DNA of 57,447 nucleotides from Holophagaceae bacterium (GCA_023257195.1 JALRCU010000026.1:1-57447); one strand, 5' to 3'. Counted from the stretch's first letter, positions 7,915 through 17,359 are shown. The notes: generated by a model from the sequence alone, not told the origin. Numbers and translations are program-made.

Positions 7915-9119
7915 GCTCACCTAAGGTACTGCTGGCATTCTCGGGCGGACTAGACACGACTTTTTGCTTGGTTTATCTCAAAGAGCAAGGTTACGAAGTT
8001 CATACTGCAACGGTCGATACAGGGGGATTTTCTCCGGAAGAAATTGAACGTATTCAAAATCTATCTCATTCTCTAGGTGCCAAGTCTCACACGCTTATCA
8101 ATGCTCAAAATGATCTCTTTGAGCATTATTTAAAATTTCTTATTTTCGGAAATGTACTTCGCGGCCAGGTGTATCCCCTCTCTGTTTCAGCTGAGCGCGT
8201 ATGTCAGGCTCGCAGTCTGGTCACTTTTGCCAAGAAACTTGGAGTGGGCGCTCTCGCGCATGGGTCAACGGGATCGGGCAACGATCAAGTTCGCTTTGAT
8301 GTAGCATTCAGAACCCTGTATCCGGAAGCCACTATCCATACCCCCATCAGAGAGCTCTCTCTATCTCGACAAGAAGAGATTTCATACCTGGCTCAGCATG
8401 GCGTCAATATTCCAGCTAAAACAGGAACTTATTCTATTAATGAAGGTATGTGGGGAATCAGTATTGGAGGTAAAGAAACCTTATCGTCGTGGGATTTTCT
8501 TCCAGAAAGTGCTTTTCCCAAAGGGGCTATTTCGAGACAACAACCCGCACAAGAACTACATATCACTTTTGAGAAAGGTGTGCCCACCCAAGTGAATCAT
8601 CAAGCAATGAATCCTGTTCAATTGATAAAGACCTTGAATAGTTTAGGATCCTCTTTGGGACTCGGGCGCGGTACTCATCTAGGAGAAACCATATTAGGTA
8701 TTAAGGGGCGGATTAGTTTTGAAGCACCGGCTGCCTATCTTTTGATTACGGCCCATCGTGAACTTGAAAAACTCGTCTTGAGTGGAAAGCAACTTTTCTG
8801 GAAAGAGACTTTGGGAAATCTTTATGGCTCACTTCTCCACGAGGGATATTTTTTAGATCCACTCAGCCGCGATCTTGAATCTTTTTTAGGCCATAGCCAA
8901 GAGCGTGTTACGGGAGAAGTACGTTTAAAAATTGAGCCATTGGCTTTTTCAGTTTTAGGCTGTCGGTCGCCTTTTTCACTGATGAATTCTCAGTTGGCCC
9001 AGTACGGAGAGAGTAACGCACTTTGGTCACATACGGATGCTTTAGGATTTACTAAAATCTTTGGGGTTTCTCAGCAACTTCATCATCATGTAGAAACTCG
9101 ACATAATCAGGAGTCTTAA
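7911..9119 (+). CDS. argG: Argininosuccinate synthase
   Basis: Condenses citrulline and aspartate with ATP. The 402-residue protein starts with the pyrophosphatase-type ATP loop LAFSGGLDTTF and contains AHGSTGSGNDQVRFDVAF (citrulline/aspartate site) and SINEGMWGISIGGKE, all standard for ArgG. ATG 7911 overlaps the argH stop by ATGA, so the longer frame beginning at 7821 is not needed. It ends in TAATG with the next gene, implying translational coupling. Sequence style resembles the Bacteroidetes-type ArgG more than the E. coli enzyme (judged by eye). Confidence 0.96.
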   Translation: MSSPKVLLAFSGGLDTTFCLVYLKEQGYEVHTATVDTGGFSPEEIERIQNLSHSLGAKSHTLINAQNDLFEHYLKFLIFGNVLRGQVYPLSVSAERVCQARSLVTFAKKLGVGALAHGSTGSGNDQVRFDVAFRTLYPEATIHTPIRELSLSRQEEISYLAQHGVNIPAKTGTYSINEGMWGISIGGKETLSSWDFLPESAFPKGAISRQQPAQELHITFEKGVPTQVNHQAMNPVQLIKTLNSLGSSLGLGRGTHLGETILGIKGRISFEAPAAYLLITAHRELEKLVLSGKQLFWKETLGNLYGSLLHEGYFLDPLSRDLESFLGHSQERVTGEVRLKIEPLAFSVLGCRSPFSLMNSQLAQYGESNALWSHTDALGFTKIFGVSQQLHHHVETRHNQES

Positions 9120-10171
9120 TGAGAATTCACGTTGATAAAATTGGCTCGGTCACACGCAATTTGAAACTTAGTCGATCACTAACGCTTTCGGATCAGTTTT
9201 ATATAGAACCGGGTTCGGTCATAGCTTGCCGTATACATGGGGAGAAATCCACATACAATCAACTCGAAGATCCCCATGGACGACTGGTTACCCTTCATCA
9301 AGGTGATCTCGTCGTAGGCGCCTTAGGCCATCGCAATGCGCTCCATGGTTATGAAGGAGTAATGCCTACACAGTTGAGGGTCGGAGATACCCTTCATATG
9401 TTGAATATGGGGGGCGTCATGGGACTTTGCCAATCGTATAACCCAGATGTTGGGGCTCCGTTTCGACTGGAGGTACTTGGGCAAGTAATGCAATTCCCAG
9501 AATTTCAATCCCGCATAGGACAACCTGCCCACATTTCAATGGGCGCACTCCCACTGAGGGATCCATCGGTGCGATGTCCGGTGGTCTATATTGCTGGAAC
9601 GTGTATGAATGCAGGAAAAACTGCCGCTTGCTGTGCTGTGATTCGGAATTTTTCACAACGGGGGCTTAGAATTGGTGGAGTTAAACTCACCGGCGTTTCA
9701 CTTCAGCGAGATATCCTGAGCATGCGGGACTATGGGGCATCTGAAATTTTAGACTTTACTGACGCGGGCATTGTATGTACTTCAAAAGATACTGCGGCTG
9801 CAACGGCAAAAACCTTATTAACGGCAATGTCTGAAATGGATGTTGATCTCATCGTAGCAGAAACTGGCGATGGCATTTTGGGTGAGTACGGAGTTCAGTC
9901 AATTCTCAGCGATCCCGATCTTAATAGATTAAGTTCGGCTTTTATTCTTTGCGCTAACGACCCCGTTGGCGCCTTGGGAGGTATCGATACTCTCCAAAAA
10001 CAGTTTGGAATTAAGGTCGATATCGTAGCCGGTCCGGTCACGGATAACCGAGTTGGGGAGCGATTTGTCGAATCGCTTCAAATACCGGCTCGAAATGCAA
10101 GAAGTAATCCCAAAGCCCTTGGCGATCTTGTATTTAATATTTGCTATCCAACTGCTCAGGTAGCTTCATGA
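9119..10171 (+). CDS. P-loop protein (DUF1611/BioD-like) embedded in the arginine operon
   Basis: This 350-residue protein is of unproven function. Residues 1-150 form an N-terminal domain without a motif I can name. Residues 153-350 form a P-loop NTPase-like domain with Walker A GTCMNAGKT at 160-168, followed by a dethiobiotin-synthetase-like series GGVKLTGVSL, FTDAGIVCTS and VAETGDGILGEYG. I associate this layout with DUF1611-type proteins. One member of that family, DgcN, is reported to N-acetylate D-glutamate. It is coupled to argG by TAATG and to argC by ATGA, so it is almost certainly part of the pathway. No argA or argJ is visible in the operon, so glutamate N-acylation is a reasonable but untested role. 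A regulatory or metabolite-channelling ATPase is the alternative. Confidence 0.6.
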   Translation: MRIHVDKIGSVTRNLKLSRSLTLSDQFYIEPGSVIACRIHGEKSTYNQLEDPHGRLVTLHQGDLVVGALGHRNALHGYEGVMPTQLRVGDTLHMLNMGGVMGLCQSYNPDVGAPFRLEVLGQVMQFPEFQSRIGQPAHISMGALPLRDPSVRCPVVYIAGTCMNAGKTAACCAVIRNFSQRGLRIGGVKLTGVSLQRDILSMRDYGASEILDFTDAGIVCTSKDTAAATAKTLLTAMSEMDVDLIVAETGDGILGEYGVQSILSDPDLNRLSSAFILCANDPVGALGGIDTLQKQFGIKVDIVAGPVTDNRVGERFVESLQIPARNARSNPKALGDLVFNICYPTAQVAS

Positions 10172-11157
10172 AGTCAATCATCCTTGGGGCTTCGGGTTAC
10201 GGTGGGGGAGAACTCTTTCGTTGGCTCTCTCAACATCCCACCATTGAATCTATCGAAGGTACGTCACGGACGAATGCAGGAAAACCTGTCTCATCCATTC
10301 ACCCGAATCTCTTAGGAATTGTGGATCAATTATTTTTAGAAACCATAGATTGGGCTCAATATAAAAACGAGAAAGCATTAGTAGTCTTTGCCAGTATGCC
10401 CCATGGTGAATTTAAAGGCCAGTATCCTTCGCTTGAAGATGAATGGAAAAGGCTTGGGCTATCAGAACGTATTCTTTTAATCGATTTATCACATGACTTT
10501 AGAATTCATCCAGGTTTCGTATATGGGCTTTCGGAAATTAATGCGGATCAGATTAGGGGATCTCGTAGAATTTCTAACCCCGGTTGCTTTGCAACTGCTC
10601 TCCAATTAGGAATGCTACCGCTGGCTCCGTATAGTCCTGATCAAATTTTTGTGAGCGCGGTAACAGGATCGAGTGGATCCGGCGCCTCTGCAAGTTCAAC
10701 AACCCACCATCCCACACGATCGAATGATTTTAGAGCTTATAAAATGCTCTCCCATCAACATGAGGAAGAAGTACTTCACAGTTGTGCTCAGAAAGGATGG
10801 AAGCCTAGGCTCTCTTTTGTTCCTCATTCCTCGTCTTTGGTCCGAGGTATTTTTGCCACTATTCAGCTTACTCAGAACGACTCTATGAAAGATCAAGACA
10901 TTCCAGGGATCTTTAGGGATTTTTATAAAGATAAATTTTTTATACGCTATGTTGAGGGAACGCCCCGTATTCTCAGCACCGTGGGTTCAAATTTTGTAGA
11001 CCTTAGCGTCATTACTCAAAACGATAAGGTGTTGATTATGGTCGCTCTTGATAATCTAGGTAAAGGCATGGCCGCCCAAGCTATTCAGAATATGAATCTT
11101 GCCTTGGGATTGCCTGAGTGGACAGGCCTTCGTCAAGCCGGGCCCTACCCTCTTTGA
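10168..11157 (+). CDS. argC: N-acyl-gamma-glutamyl-phosphate reductase
   Basis: This 329-residue NADPH-dependent reductase makes N-acylglutamate semialdehyde. It has the Rossmann start ILGASGYGGGELFRWL, the catalytic-Cys segment ISNPGCFATALQLG, the substrate loop HHPTRSNDFRAYKML and FVPHSSSLVRGIFATI. The position of argC at the end of the operon, after the P-loop gene, differs from the usual argC-first order. ATG 10168 overlaps the upstream stop by ATGA; the frame's earlier in-frame start lies inside the upstream gene. Confidence 0.95.
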   Translation: MKSIILGASGYGGGELFRWLSQHPTIESIEGTSRTNAGKPVSSIHPNLLGIVDQLFLETIDWAQYKNEKALVVFASMPHGEFKGQYPSLEDEWKRLGLSERILLIDLSHDFRIHPGFVYGLSEINADQIRGSRRISNPGCFATALQLGMLPLAPYSPDQIFVSAVTGSSGSGASASSTTHHPTRSNDFRAYKMLSHQHEEEVLHSCAQKGWKPRLSFVPHSSSLVRGIFATIQLTQNDSMKDQDIPGIFRDFYKDKFFIRYVEGTPRILSTVGSNFVDLSVITQNDKVLIMVALDNLGKGMAAQAIQNMNLALGLPEWTGLRQAGPYPL

Positions 11158-11177
11158 TTACTCTATTGGGAGACAGC

Positions 11178-12545
11178 ATGAATGAGCAATTACTAACGCG
11201 ACAAAGTCTTAAGGCTTTTGCAGAATCTCAACGAACTACTTTTGAAAAAGAGCTTAAGACCTTGGTAGAAATCCCAAGCATCAGCGCGGACCCCACCAAA
11301 GATCAAGATATTCAGCGCTGCGCTCAGGCCGCCAAGAGTCTCTTTGAGCGATACGGGGGACATGCAGAAATATTAGATACTCCCGGTAACCCTCTTATCC
11401 ACGGTTGGTTCAGTAAGGACTTTGATAAAACGATAACGGTTTATAACCATATGGATGTGCAACCTGCAAACGAGCCCGAGTGGACTGCCGAGCCTTTTGA
11501 ATTCACCATCGAAGGAGATACATACCGAGGTCGCGGGAGCACGGATGATAAAGGCCCTGCCCTAAGTGCTTTTTTTGGTGCGGTTGCGGCACATCGTGCT
11601 GGTGTTCCCATTAATATGCATTTCTTATGGGAACTCGAGGAAGAAATTGGGTCCCCTAACTTTGAGAAAGGCTTGAAAAAACATAAGGACAAATTAAAAA
11701 CAGATGCCATCGTAGTCAGCGATACGGTTTGGATTACCCGAGGTAAGCCAAGCACACCGGCTGGATTGCGGGGCCTAAAAGGTTTTCGATTAACTTTAGA
11801 AACGGCGGATCATGATCTTCACAGCGGCGTAGTAGGAGGGGCGGCTCGCAACCCTATCAGTGAATTAATTACCCTAGTAGGACAAATGGTGGACGGGAAC
11901 ACGGGTCGCGTTTTGATCCCCGGATTCTATGATGAGGTGATTCCCCCTTCCGCTGAAGAGTTGGAGGGGTGGCGAGTAAGTGGATTCACCACTGAAACTT
12001 TTATGAAAGACCATCAACTCAAAGGAATTCGAACCCAAAATCCAGTTGAGATTTTAACTTCGGTTTGGGGAATGCCGACCATGGAGGTTCATGGTGTAGT
12101 TGGAGGTTACACGGGGCCGGGCATTAAGAGTTCGGTAGCACCGAGAGCTGAAATTAAACTTTCCTGTCGTTTGGTGCCTGCGATGGATGAGTCAACCACC
12201 ATGGCCCGTATTCATGCATTTGTAAAATCAAAAAACCCTGACGTCGTCATTCACGAGGAACACGGACTTGCTCCTTTCAAAGGACATGTCGCGGGTCCTT
12301 ATGCCCAAGCGATTCGAGAAGCCTATCAGTTTGCCTTTGGTGAAACCTGTGTTTTCACTCGAGAGGGTGGAAGTATTGGTGCCGTGAAAACCATGGAAGA
12401 CGTTCTAGGGTCAGAGGTTTATTTCCTTGGACTTTCTCTTCCAAGCCACGGTTACCATGCCCCCAACGAAAATTATGATTGGGAGCAGGCAGGTGGTGGC
12501 ATGGCTGCCTTTGCGCATTACTTCGAAACCGTTTCTAAAATGTAG
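11178..12545 (+). CDS. M20 family dipeptidase
   Basis: This 455-residue metallopeptidase has the carnosinase/PepV-like M20 layout: NHMDVQPANEPEW (metal His and catalytic Asp), GRGSTDDKGPALS (bridging Asp), LWELEEEIGSP (catalytic and metal Glu), a lid domain with GLRGLKGFRLTLETADHDLHSG, and a C-terminal PSHGYHAPNE metal site. The start at 11178 follows GGGAGACAGC. The gene is 20 bases after argC, so it may be read from the arginine operon and release amino acids from peptides. No substrate can be assigned. Confidence 0.9.
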   Translation: MNEQLLTRQSLKAFAESQRTTFEKELKTLVEIPSISADPTKDQDIQRCAQAAKSLFERYGGHAEILDTPGNPLIHGWFSKDFDKTITVYNHMDVQPANEPEWTAEPFEFTIEGDTYRGRGSTDDKGPALSAFFGAVAAHRAGVPINMHFLWELEEEIGSPNFEKGLKKHKDKLKTDAIVVSDTVWITRGKPSTPAGLRGLKGFRLTLETADHDLHSGVVGGAARNPISELITLVGQMVDGNTGRVLIPGFYDEVIPPSAEELEGWRVSGFTTETFMKDHQLKGIRTQNPVEILTSVWGMPTMEVHGVVGGYTGPGIKSSVAPRAEIKLSCRLVPAMDESTTMARIHAFVKSKNPDVVIHEEHGLAPFKGHVAGPYAQAIREAYQFAFGETCVFTREGGSIGAVKTMEDVLGSEVYFLGLSLPSHGYHAPNENYDWEQAGGGMAAFAHYFETVSKM

Positions 12546-12564
12546 ATTCTCATAGGACTTGTGC

Positions 12565-14499
12565 GTGTCTGATCTTGAGAGTCTGTCCTCAGAATCGCGT
12601 CGTTTCTATCCTTCGGATGTATTCCAAAGAACTTCAAATCTATCGCGCCAAACACACACGCTTCTAATTAATCAATTCAAAGAAAACCGCCTGGGGACTT
12701 GGGGGCGTCTAGCGCGAGAAGAGCTCCTTTGGGATACCGATTTCCAAACGATTTATAGTGGAACGTTTAAAGATCCTCGTTGGTTCGAGGATGGTTATCT
12801 CAATGCATCCGTCCAATGTTTAGATCGATGGATCCACACCCCCACCGCCCAAAAGACAGCACTGATCTTTGAGGGTGAGCCGGGCGATCAGCAAAGTCTC
12901 ACTTATCAAGATCTATTCATGCAAGTGAATCAGCTGGCCGCCACACTTCGCAACTTGGGCATTCAAAAAGGGGATCGAGTGGCTATTTATCTCCCGCTGA
13001 TACCCGAAATGATCATTACCGTGTTAGCGTGCGCACGCGTGGGGGCCACTCATTCAGTCGTGTTTGCAGGCTTTTCTGCTGAATCACTCGCCAATAGAAT
13101 TAATGATGCAGGTGCCCGATTACTCATTACTGCGGATGGCGGATGGCGTAAAGGTGAGGCCCTACCGCTTAAAAATATCTCAGATCAAGCGATAGCACAG
13201 TCGCCCACTATCGAGAAGGTTATCGTCGTTCAACGAACAGGGCAAACGGTCTCAATGGATCCCCAACGAGATCATTGGTGGTCAGATCTTTTAACCAAAG
13301 CCGATTTATCTAAGAGCTATCCAGAATCCGTCTCCGCTGAACATCCTTTATTTTTGCTGTACACATCGGGGTCAACTGGAAAACCTAAGGGGATACAGCA
13401 CGGGACAGCGGGTTATCTTTTATGGGCGAAGCTGACCACTCGATGGGTGCTTGATTTAAAACCTAGCGATGTATATTGGTGTACGGCGGATGTAGGTTGG
13501 ATCACAGGCCATAGTTATGTTATTTACGGGCCCCTTCAAGAGGGCGGAACGATTTTTATCTATGAAGGTAATCCGGTTCACCCAAAACCGGACCGTTTTT
13601 GGTCACTCATTGAAAAATATCGGATCTCTATTTTTTATACGGCACCAACGGCGATTCGAACTTTTATTCGGCACGGTAAGGATTACCTTAAAAAACATGA
13701 TTTGTCCTCATTGAGGCTGTTGGGATCCGTAGGTGAGCCGATTAACCCCGAAGCTTGGCTTTGGTACTACCAAGAAGTTGGCGGGGGTCGATGTCCGATT
13801 GTCGATACGTGGTGGCAAACCGAAACAGGTGGAATGATGATTGCTCCAATACCAGGGGTTCACACCACCATTCCAGGCAGTGCTATTCAGCCCCTACCCG
13901 GCATTGAAATCGACATTCAAGACCGTGATGGCCATTCTCAAGAGTCTGGATTCCTCGTGATCACGTCAAGTTGGCCCTCTCAACTCAGAGGAATTTGGGG
14001 CGATCATGAGCGATATCAGAAGACCTATCATGACGAAATAAAAGGGGTTTATTTTTCCGGCGATGGAGCTCGTCGTGATAGCGAGGGAAATATTTGGCTC
14101 ATGGGTCGTGTCGATGATGTCCTCAATGTTTCAGGACATCGACTGGGAACCGCTGAAATTGAAAGTGCAATTGTAGCCCATCCCTGTGTCGCGGAAGCAG
14201 CGGTCGTGGGTCGACCCGATGCAATTAAAGGTGAGGGGATTGTTGCATTCATAACCCTCAAATCAGGAATGACTACTACCGAAGAAGAGTTAAAGGCCCA
14301 TGTCACACGAGAAATTGGAGCCTTAGCTCGTCCAGACGAAATTCGCTTTGCAGAAGGGCTTCCCAAAACACGGAGTGGGAAGATTATGCGGCGCTTACTA
14401 AGGGATTTAGCCCGAGGAGAAGACTCTCATCAAGATACCAGCACCCTTGAAGATCTTAGAGTGGTTGAGAAACTGCGAAAGGATGATGCTGAAGAATGA
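12565..14499 (+). CDS. acs: Acetyl-coenzyme A synthetase (AMP-forming)
   Basis: Makes acetyl-CoA from acetate, ATP and CoA through an acetyl-adenylate. The protein of about 644 residues has the AMP-binding signature YTSGSTGKPKGI, the acetyl-pocket segment DVGWITGHSYV, DTWWQTETGGMMIAP, and the C-terminal hinge and catalytic-Lys segment PKTRSGKIMRRLLR. That Lys is the residue acetylated for regulation in other bacteria. GTG 12565 is preferred over TTG 12559 because AGGA ends seven bases upstream of the GTG. It lies 19 bases after the dipeptidase on the same strand and ends tail-to-tail with the purine phosphorylase. Confidence 0.96.
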   Translation: MSDLESLSSESRRFYPSDVFQRTSNLSRQTHTLLINQFKENRLGTWGRLAREELLWDTDFQTIYSGTFKDPRWFEDGYLNASVQCLDRWIHTPTAQKTALIFEGEPGDQQSLTYQDLFMQVNQLAATLRNLGIQKGDRVAIYLPLIPEMIITVLACARVGATHSVVFAGFSAESLANRINDAGARLLITADGGWRKGEALPLKNISDQAIAQSPTIEKVIVVQRTGQTVSMDPQRDHWWSDLLTKADLSKSYPESVSAEHPLFLLYTSGSTGKPKGIQHGTAGYLLWAKLTTRWVLDLKPSDVYWCTADVGWITGHSYVIYGPLQEGGTIFIYEGNPVHPKPDRFWSLIEKYRISIFYTAPTAIRTFIRHGKDYLKKHDLSSLRLLGSVGEPINPEAWLWYYQEVGGGRCPIVDTWWQTETGGMMIAPIPGVHTTIPGSAIQPLPGIEIDIQDRDGHSQESGFLVITSSWPSQLRGIWGDHERYQKTYHDEIKGVYFSGDGARRDSEGNIWLMGRVDDVLNVSGHRLGTAEIESAIVAHPCVAEAAVVGRPDAIKGEGIVAFITLKSGMTTTEEELKAHVTREIGALARPDEIRFAEGLPKTRSGKIMRRLLRDLARGEDSHQDTSTLEDLRVVEKLRKDDAEE

Positions 14500-14501
14500 T
14501 T

Positions 14502-15320
14502 TTAAATAACAAGATCCCGTATAAATTGACGAACAACAGCCTGAAAATCATGGGCGGCTTGTTGGCCTGCTGCTAGTACTTCGTGATGAGTCAGGGGGGT
14601 GGGGAGCATCCCTGCACCCATATTGCATAAACAACTAATACCTGCAACTTTCAACCCTGCATGACCTGCCGAAATCACCTCAGGGACCGTACTCATACCC
14701 ACCGCATCTGCTCCTAGGGTTCGAAAAGCACGTATTTCAGCTGGTGTTTCGTAAGAAGGGCCCAATACGCCAATATAAACTCCTTCTTGAACTTTTTTTC
14801 CAACCTTCAAGGCAGCTGATTGTATTTGTTTGCGCAATTCTGGGTTGTAAACATTAGACATGTCTGGAAATCGTGGGCCTACTGAATTATTAGGTCCCAA
14901 CAAAGGGTTCGTTCCTGTGAAATTAATGTGGTCTTTGATAATCATCAATTCACCCACTTGATACGAGGGATTTATCGCTCCTGCAGCATTGGTATGAAGC
15001 ACCATTTGAATGCCTAGTGAAGCATATAAATACATAGGGGCGGTGACTATCGACATCGGATGACCTTCATAGAAATGAAATCGACCTGATTGAAGAACTA
15101 CTTTTTTTCCCTCAAGTTCACAAAACAGCATTTCTCCGGTATGACCTTCCACCGTCTGCTCGGGAAATCCAGGGAGCTCGCTAAATCTTATTAGAACTCC
15201 TTCTTGAGCTTCTGTACTCTTCATGAGTGAGCCCAAACCCGATCCCAAAACAATGGCAGCTTCGGGAATAAAGGGTATTCGCTTCGAAAGAGCTTGTGAG
15301 GCTGCCCGCAGCATACTCAT
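14502..15320 (-). CDS. punA: Purine nucleoside phosphorylase (trimeric, PunA/DeoD family II)
   Basis: This 272-residue protein splits purine nucleosides with phosphate to base and ribose-1-phosphate. Family motifs are VLGSGLGSLM (phosphate loop), GHTGEMLF, SGRFHFYEGH, LHTNAAGAIN and LGADAVGMSTVPEVI (purine-site region), with the Asn of the purine site probably replaced or shifted as usual in low-Mr PNPs. The ATG start overlaps the stop of the upstream lipoprotein gene by four bases. Symbol assigned by family resemblance. Confidence 0.93.
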   Translation of the reverse strand: MSMLRAASQALSKRIPFIPEAAIVLGSGLGSLMKSTEAQEGVLIRFSELPGFPEQTVEGHTGEMLFCELEGKKVVLQSGRFHFYEGHPMSIVTAPMYLYASLGIQMVLHTNAAGAINPSYQVGELMIIKDHINFTGTNPLLGPNNSVGPRFPDMSNVYNPELRKQIQSAALKVGKKVQEGVYIGVLGPSYETPAEIRAFRTLGADAVGMSTVPEVISAGHAGLKVAGISCLCNMGAGMLPTPLTHHEVLAAGQQAAHDFQAVVRQFIRDLVI

Positions 15321-17260
15321 CAGTTCGTTGGGGTTAAAGTCACCGTCACGGTATGTGCCGGGAGAGTCGTGAGAGGACTATTGATACGAAATGAAAAAGT
15401 ATGAATAACGGCATTCGCACTATTACCCCTGAGGACAATCCGAGTGGGATTCGTGGTTCCAGGATAAGTGTATTTATAGCCCGCCGTGGGGATATCAAGG
15501 GTGATCGATCCGGAGGGCAAAGCAATAGAGGAATTCACCGTCAGAAAGTATGCAGTATCTTTTGATAAAGCCAGACGACCAAGGGCGATTTCACCCTCAG
15601 ACGCATTAGGATAGATACCGCTTAAACTTTGTGCATTTGCCATTGTAAAAGAAATTGAAGGTAAGGTCGTGGGAGTCCCAAAAATATAATTAATGGAACT
15701 ATAGTCTTGGACGAAACGGATGACTGGAATTGTATTAATCACTGGACGTGGCCATACAATGTTGAACGGACCAAGAAGGGATGTCAGGGCACTATCGGTG
15801 AAAATGGATGCAAGATCAACAGAATCGGCAGCAGTTTTAACCTCTTGGAGACGAGATAATTGTCGATAGATGTTAGGGCAATCTTGTGAAAGCGAGTCAA
15901 ACGATGTAAAGAAATACTTAAGCGTCTTAATTGAATCTAATTTAGCCCAATCTGAAGGGCTTCCTGGAGAAGTTATAGAATTCCCCTTGAGAAGAATTTC
16001 CCAACCAAGTGCAGTAATGACTGGGGCCGAATAAGGACTTCTGTCATTGGAGGAGAGTCCACCAATATTTCGAATATCGCGAACTGTAATTCCCCCTAAA
16101 AAAGTATCTGAGAAATAAGGAGAAGTCAGAGTGGAGGCTATCATCAAATCCGCATGACCCTGAAGGTATGCCAGCATAGGATGAAGATGGGTCAAAGTAA
16201 GCGTTTCTGGCAAGGTCGGCATCACTGGTGTGATGCCCTTCATGAAGTTGGTACCCAATGCCATATAGCTGAACATCATATTTCGGGCTACTAAACCCAT
16301 AATGACGGATTCATCCCACGCATCATCATTGCTTACTGAACCACCGAGAGTGCCAAAATAATGAAGGCGTCCGGTACTTGCATTAAAAGCAGAGTTGTTT
16401 CCGGTTGATGCGATTGGATAATTATTTTGATTGTAGTCTACATAACTTCCTCGGGCTTCCCTACGCCCTGGAAGATAGTGAAGATCCAAGACCTCTGATG
16501 AAACCGAAGAACTGTATAGATTCTCCACTTTATAGATGGAATCCAATATGGCTAAGATGCGACTACCCGACCCTACTGCTTCCATTGTTGAAGAAGAGAG
16601 TCCTGAAGCAATACCGGTCGAAGGATCTGTAGAGACATCAGACAAGATCCACTTGTCAGATAAACCCACCGTAAAATCAACCGTTGCTGTCGTGGTTGTC
16701 GGACTTGAAGACGGTAAGAGATTTGTGGACGTTGCCGGAGTTCCATCAACAGCTTTTCGCAAAGTATAGCGAAGCCTTTTGGGGGCCGGTATTGAGCTTT
16801 GAATGCCATTTGGATCCCCAATGAGATTTACGGGATCAACATTTCCTTGGGTAAACTCAGAAGTAAGCTGAACCATCAGGGGTTTGCCTTGAGGAAGAGT
16901 AAAGGCGTATTTTCCCGAGAGGTCAGTATAGGTATTCGAAATAAGTTTCCAATAATTAATAGAGGCACCTGTCGCGGGAGTCTCTGTAGTGTATTGATAG
17001 GCTCGGACATTAACTCTTCTTGCTGGTTGGGCGGTGAGATATTTTTCAGAATCTGTTTCAAGTCCCGTGGGTACACCCGATGCATTTTTCAGGAGTGGAA
17101 TGCGGGTAAAGGTGACTGTTCCACTGATGTTAGTGGTGGGTGCTGGCGGGGTTGAATCTGAATCAGAACTCGAACCCTTTGAGCAACCAGTAAGAAGCAG
17201 TGCCGCAAGAAGAAAAGATACAAAGTTGCAGTAATCAAATTTAGAATTTCTCTGGATCAT
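15320..17260 (-). CDS. Large secreted lipoprotein with an N-terminal regulatory-like beta domain
   Basis: This protein of about 646 residues starts with a lipoprotein signal peptide. The hydrophobic segment ends in LLLTGC, with lipidated Cys at residue 26, followed by a Ser/Asp/Pro-rich linker. Residues of about 45-130 (ISGTVTFTR, then a YTDLSGKYAFTLPQG segment) resemble a carboxypeptidase-regulatory-like beta sandwich. The remaining ~500 residues are not recognised and are rich in Ser, Thr and Asn. ATG 17260 was chosen over GTG 17266 because AGG lies five bases before it. It is expected in the outer membrane or periplasm. It is translationally coupled to punA, but a shared function is not apparent. 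Confidence 0.8.
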   Translation of the reverse strand: MIQRNSKFDYCNFVSFLLAALLLTGCSKGSSSDSDSTPPAPTTNISGTVTFTRIPLLKNASGVPTGLETDSEKYLTAQPARRVNVRAYQYTTETPATGASINYWKLISNTYTDLSGKYAFTLPQGKPLMVQLTSEFTQGNVDPVNLIGDPNGIQSSIPAPKRLRYTLRKAVDGTPATSTNLLPSSSPTTTTATVDFTVGLSDKWILSDVSTDPSTGIASGLSSSTMEAVGSGSRILAILDSIYKVENLYSSSVSSEVLDLHYLPGRREARGSYVDYNQNNYPIASTGNNSAFNASTGRLHYFGTLGGSVSNDDAWDESVIMGLVARNMMFSYMALGTNFMKGITPVMPTLPETLTLTHLHPMLAYLQGHADLMIASTLTSPYFSDTFLGGITVRDIRNIGGLSSNDRSPYSAPVITALGWEILLKGNSITSPGSPSDWAKLDSIKTLKYFFTSFDSLSQDCPNIYRQLSRLQEVKTAADSVDLASIFTDSALTSLLGPFNIVWPRPVINTIPVIRFVQDYSSINYIFGTPTTLPSISFTMANAQSLSGIYPNASEGEIALGRLALSKDTAYFLTVNSSIALPSGSITLDIPTAGYKYTYPGTTNPTRIVLRGNSANAVIHTFSFRINSPLTTLPAHTVTVTLTPTN

Positions 17261-17312
17261 ACACACCTAGTGAGTAGAACTAAATACTTAGGCTAACATA
17301 CAGACCGTATTC

Positions 17313-17340
17313 ATTTTAAGACCGATCCCATGGTTTACAA
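17313..17340 (-). promoter_or_regulatory. Predicted promoter of the lipoprotein-punA unit
   Basis: On the - strand TTGTAA (17335-17340) and TAAAAT (17313-17318) are spaced by 16 bases, a fair sigma-70 match. They lie about 50 bases before the lipoprotein start, in the gap after the M23 gene. Confidence 0.4.
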
Positions 17341-17359
17341 GTAAGATGCCGAGAGTTCA

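Noticed and set aside
16799-17155. 118-residue + strand frame antisense to the lipoprotein
   Set aside because: No ribosome site and no recognisable composition; the lipoprotein frame on the other strand has a signal peptide and lipobox.
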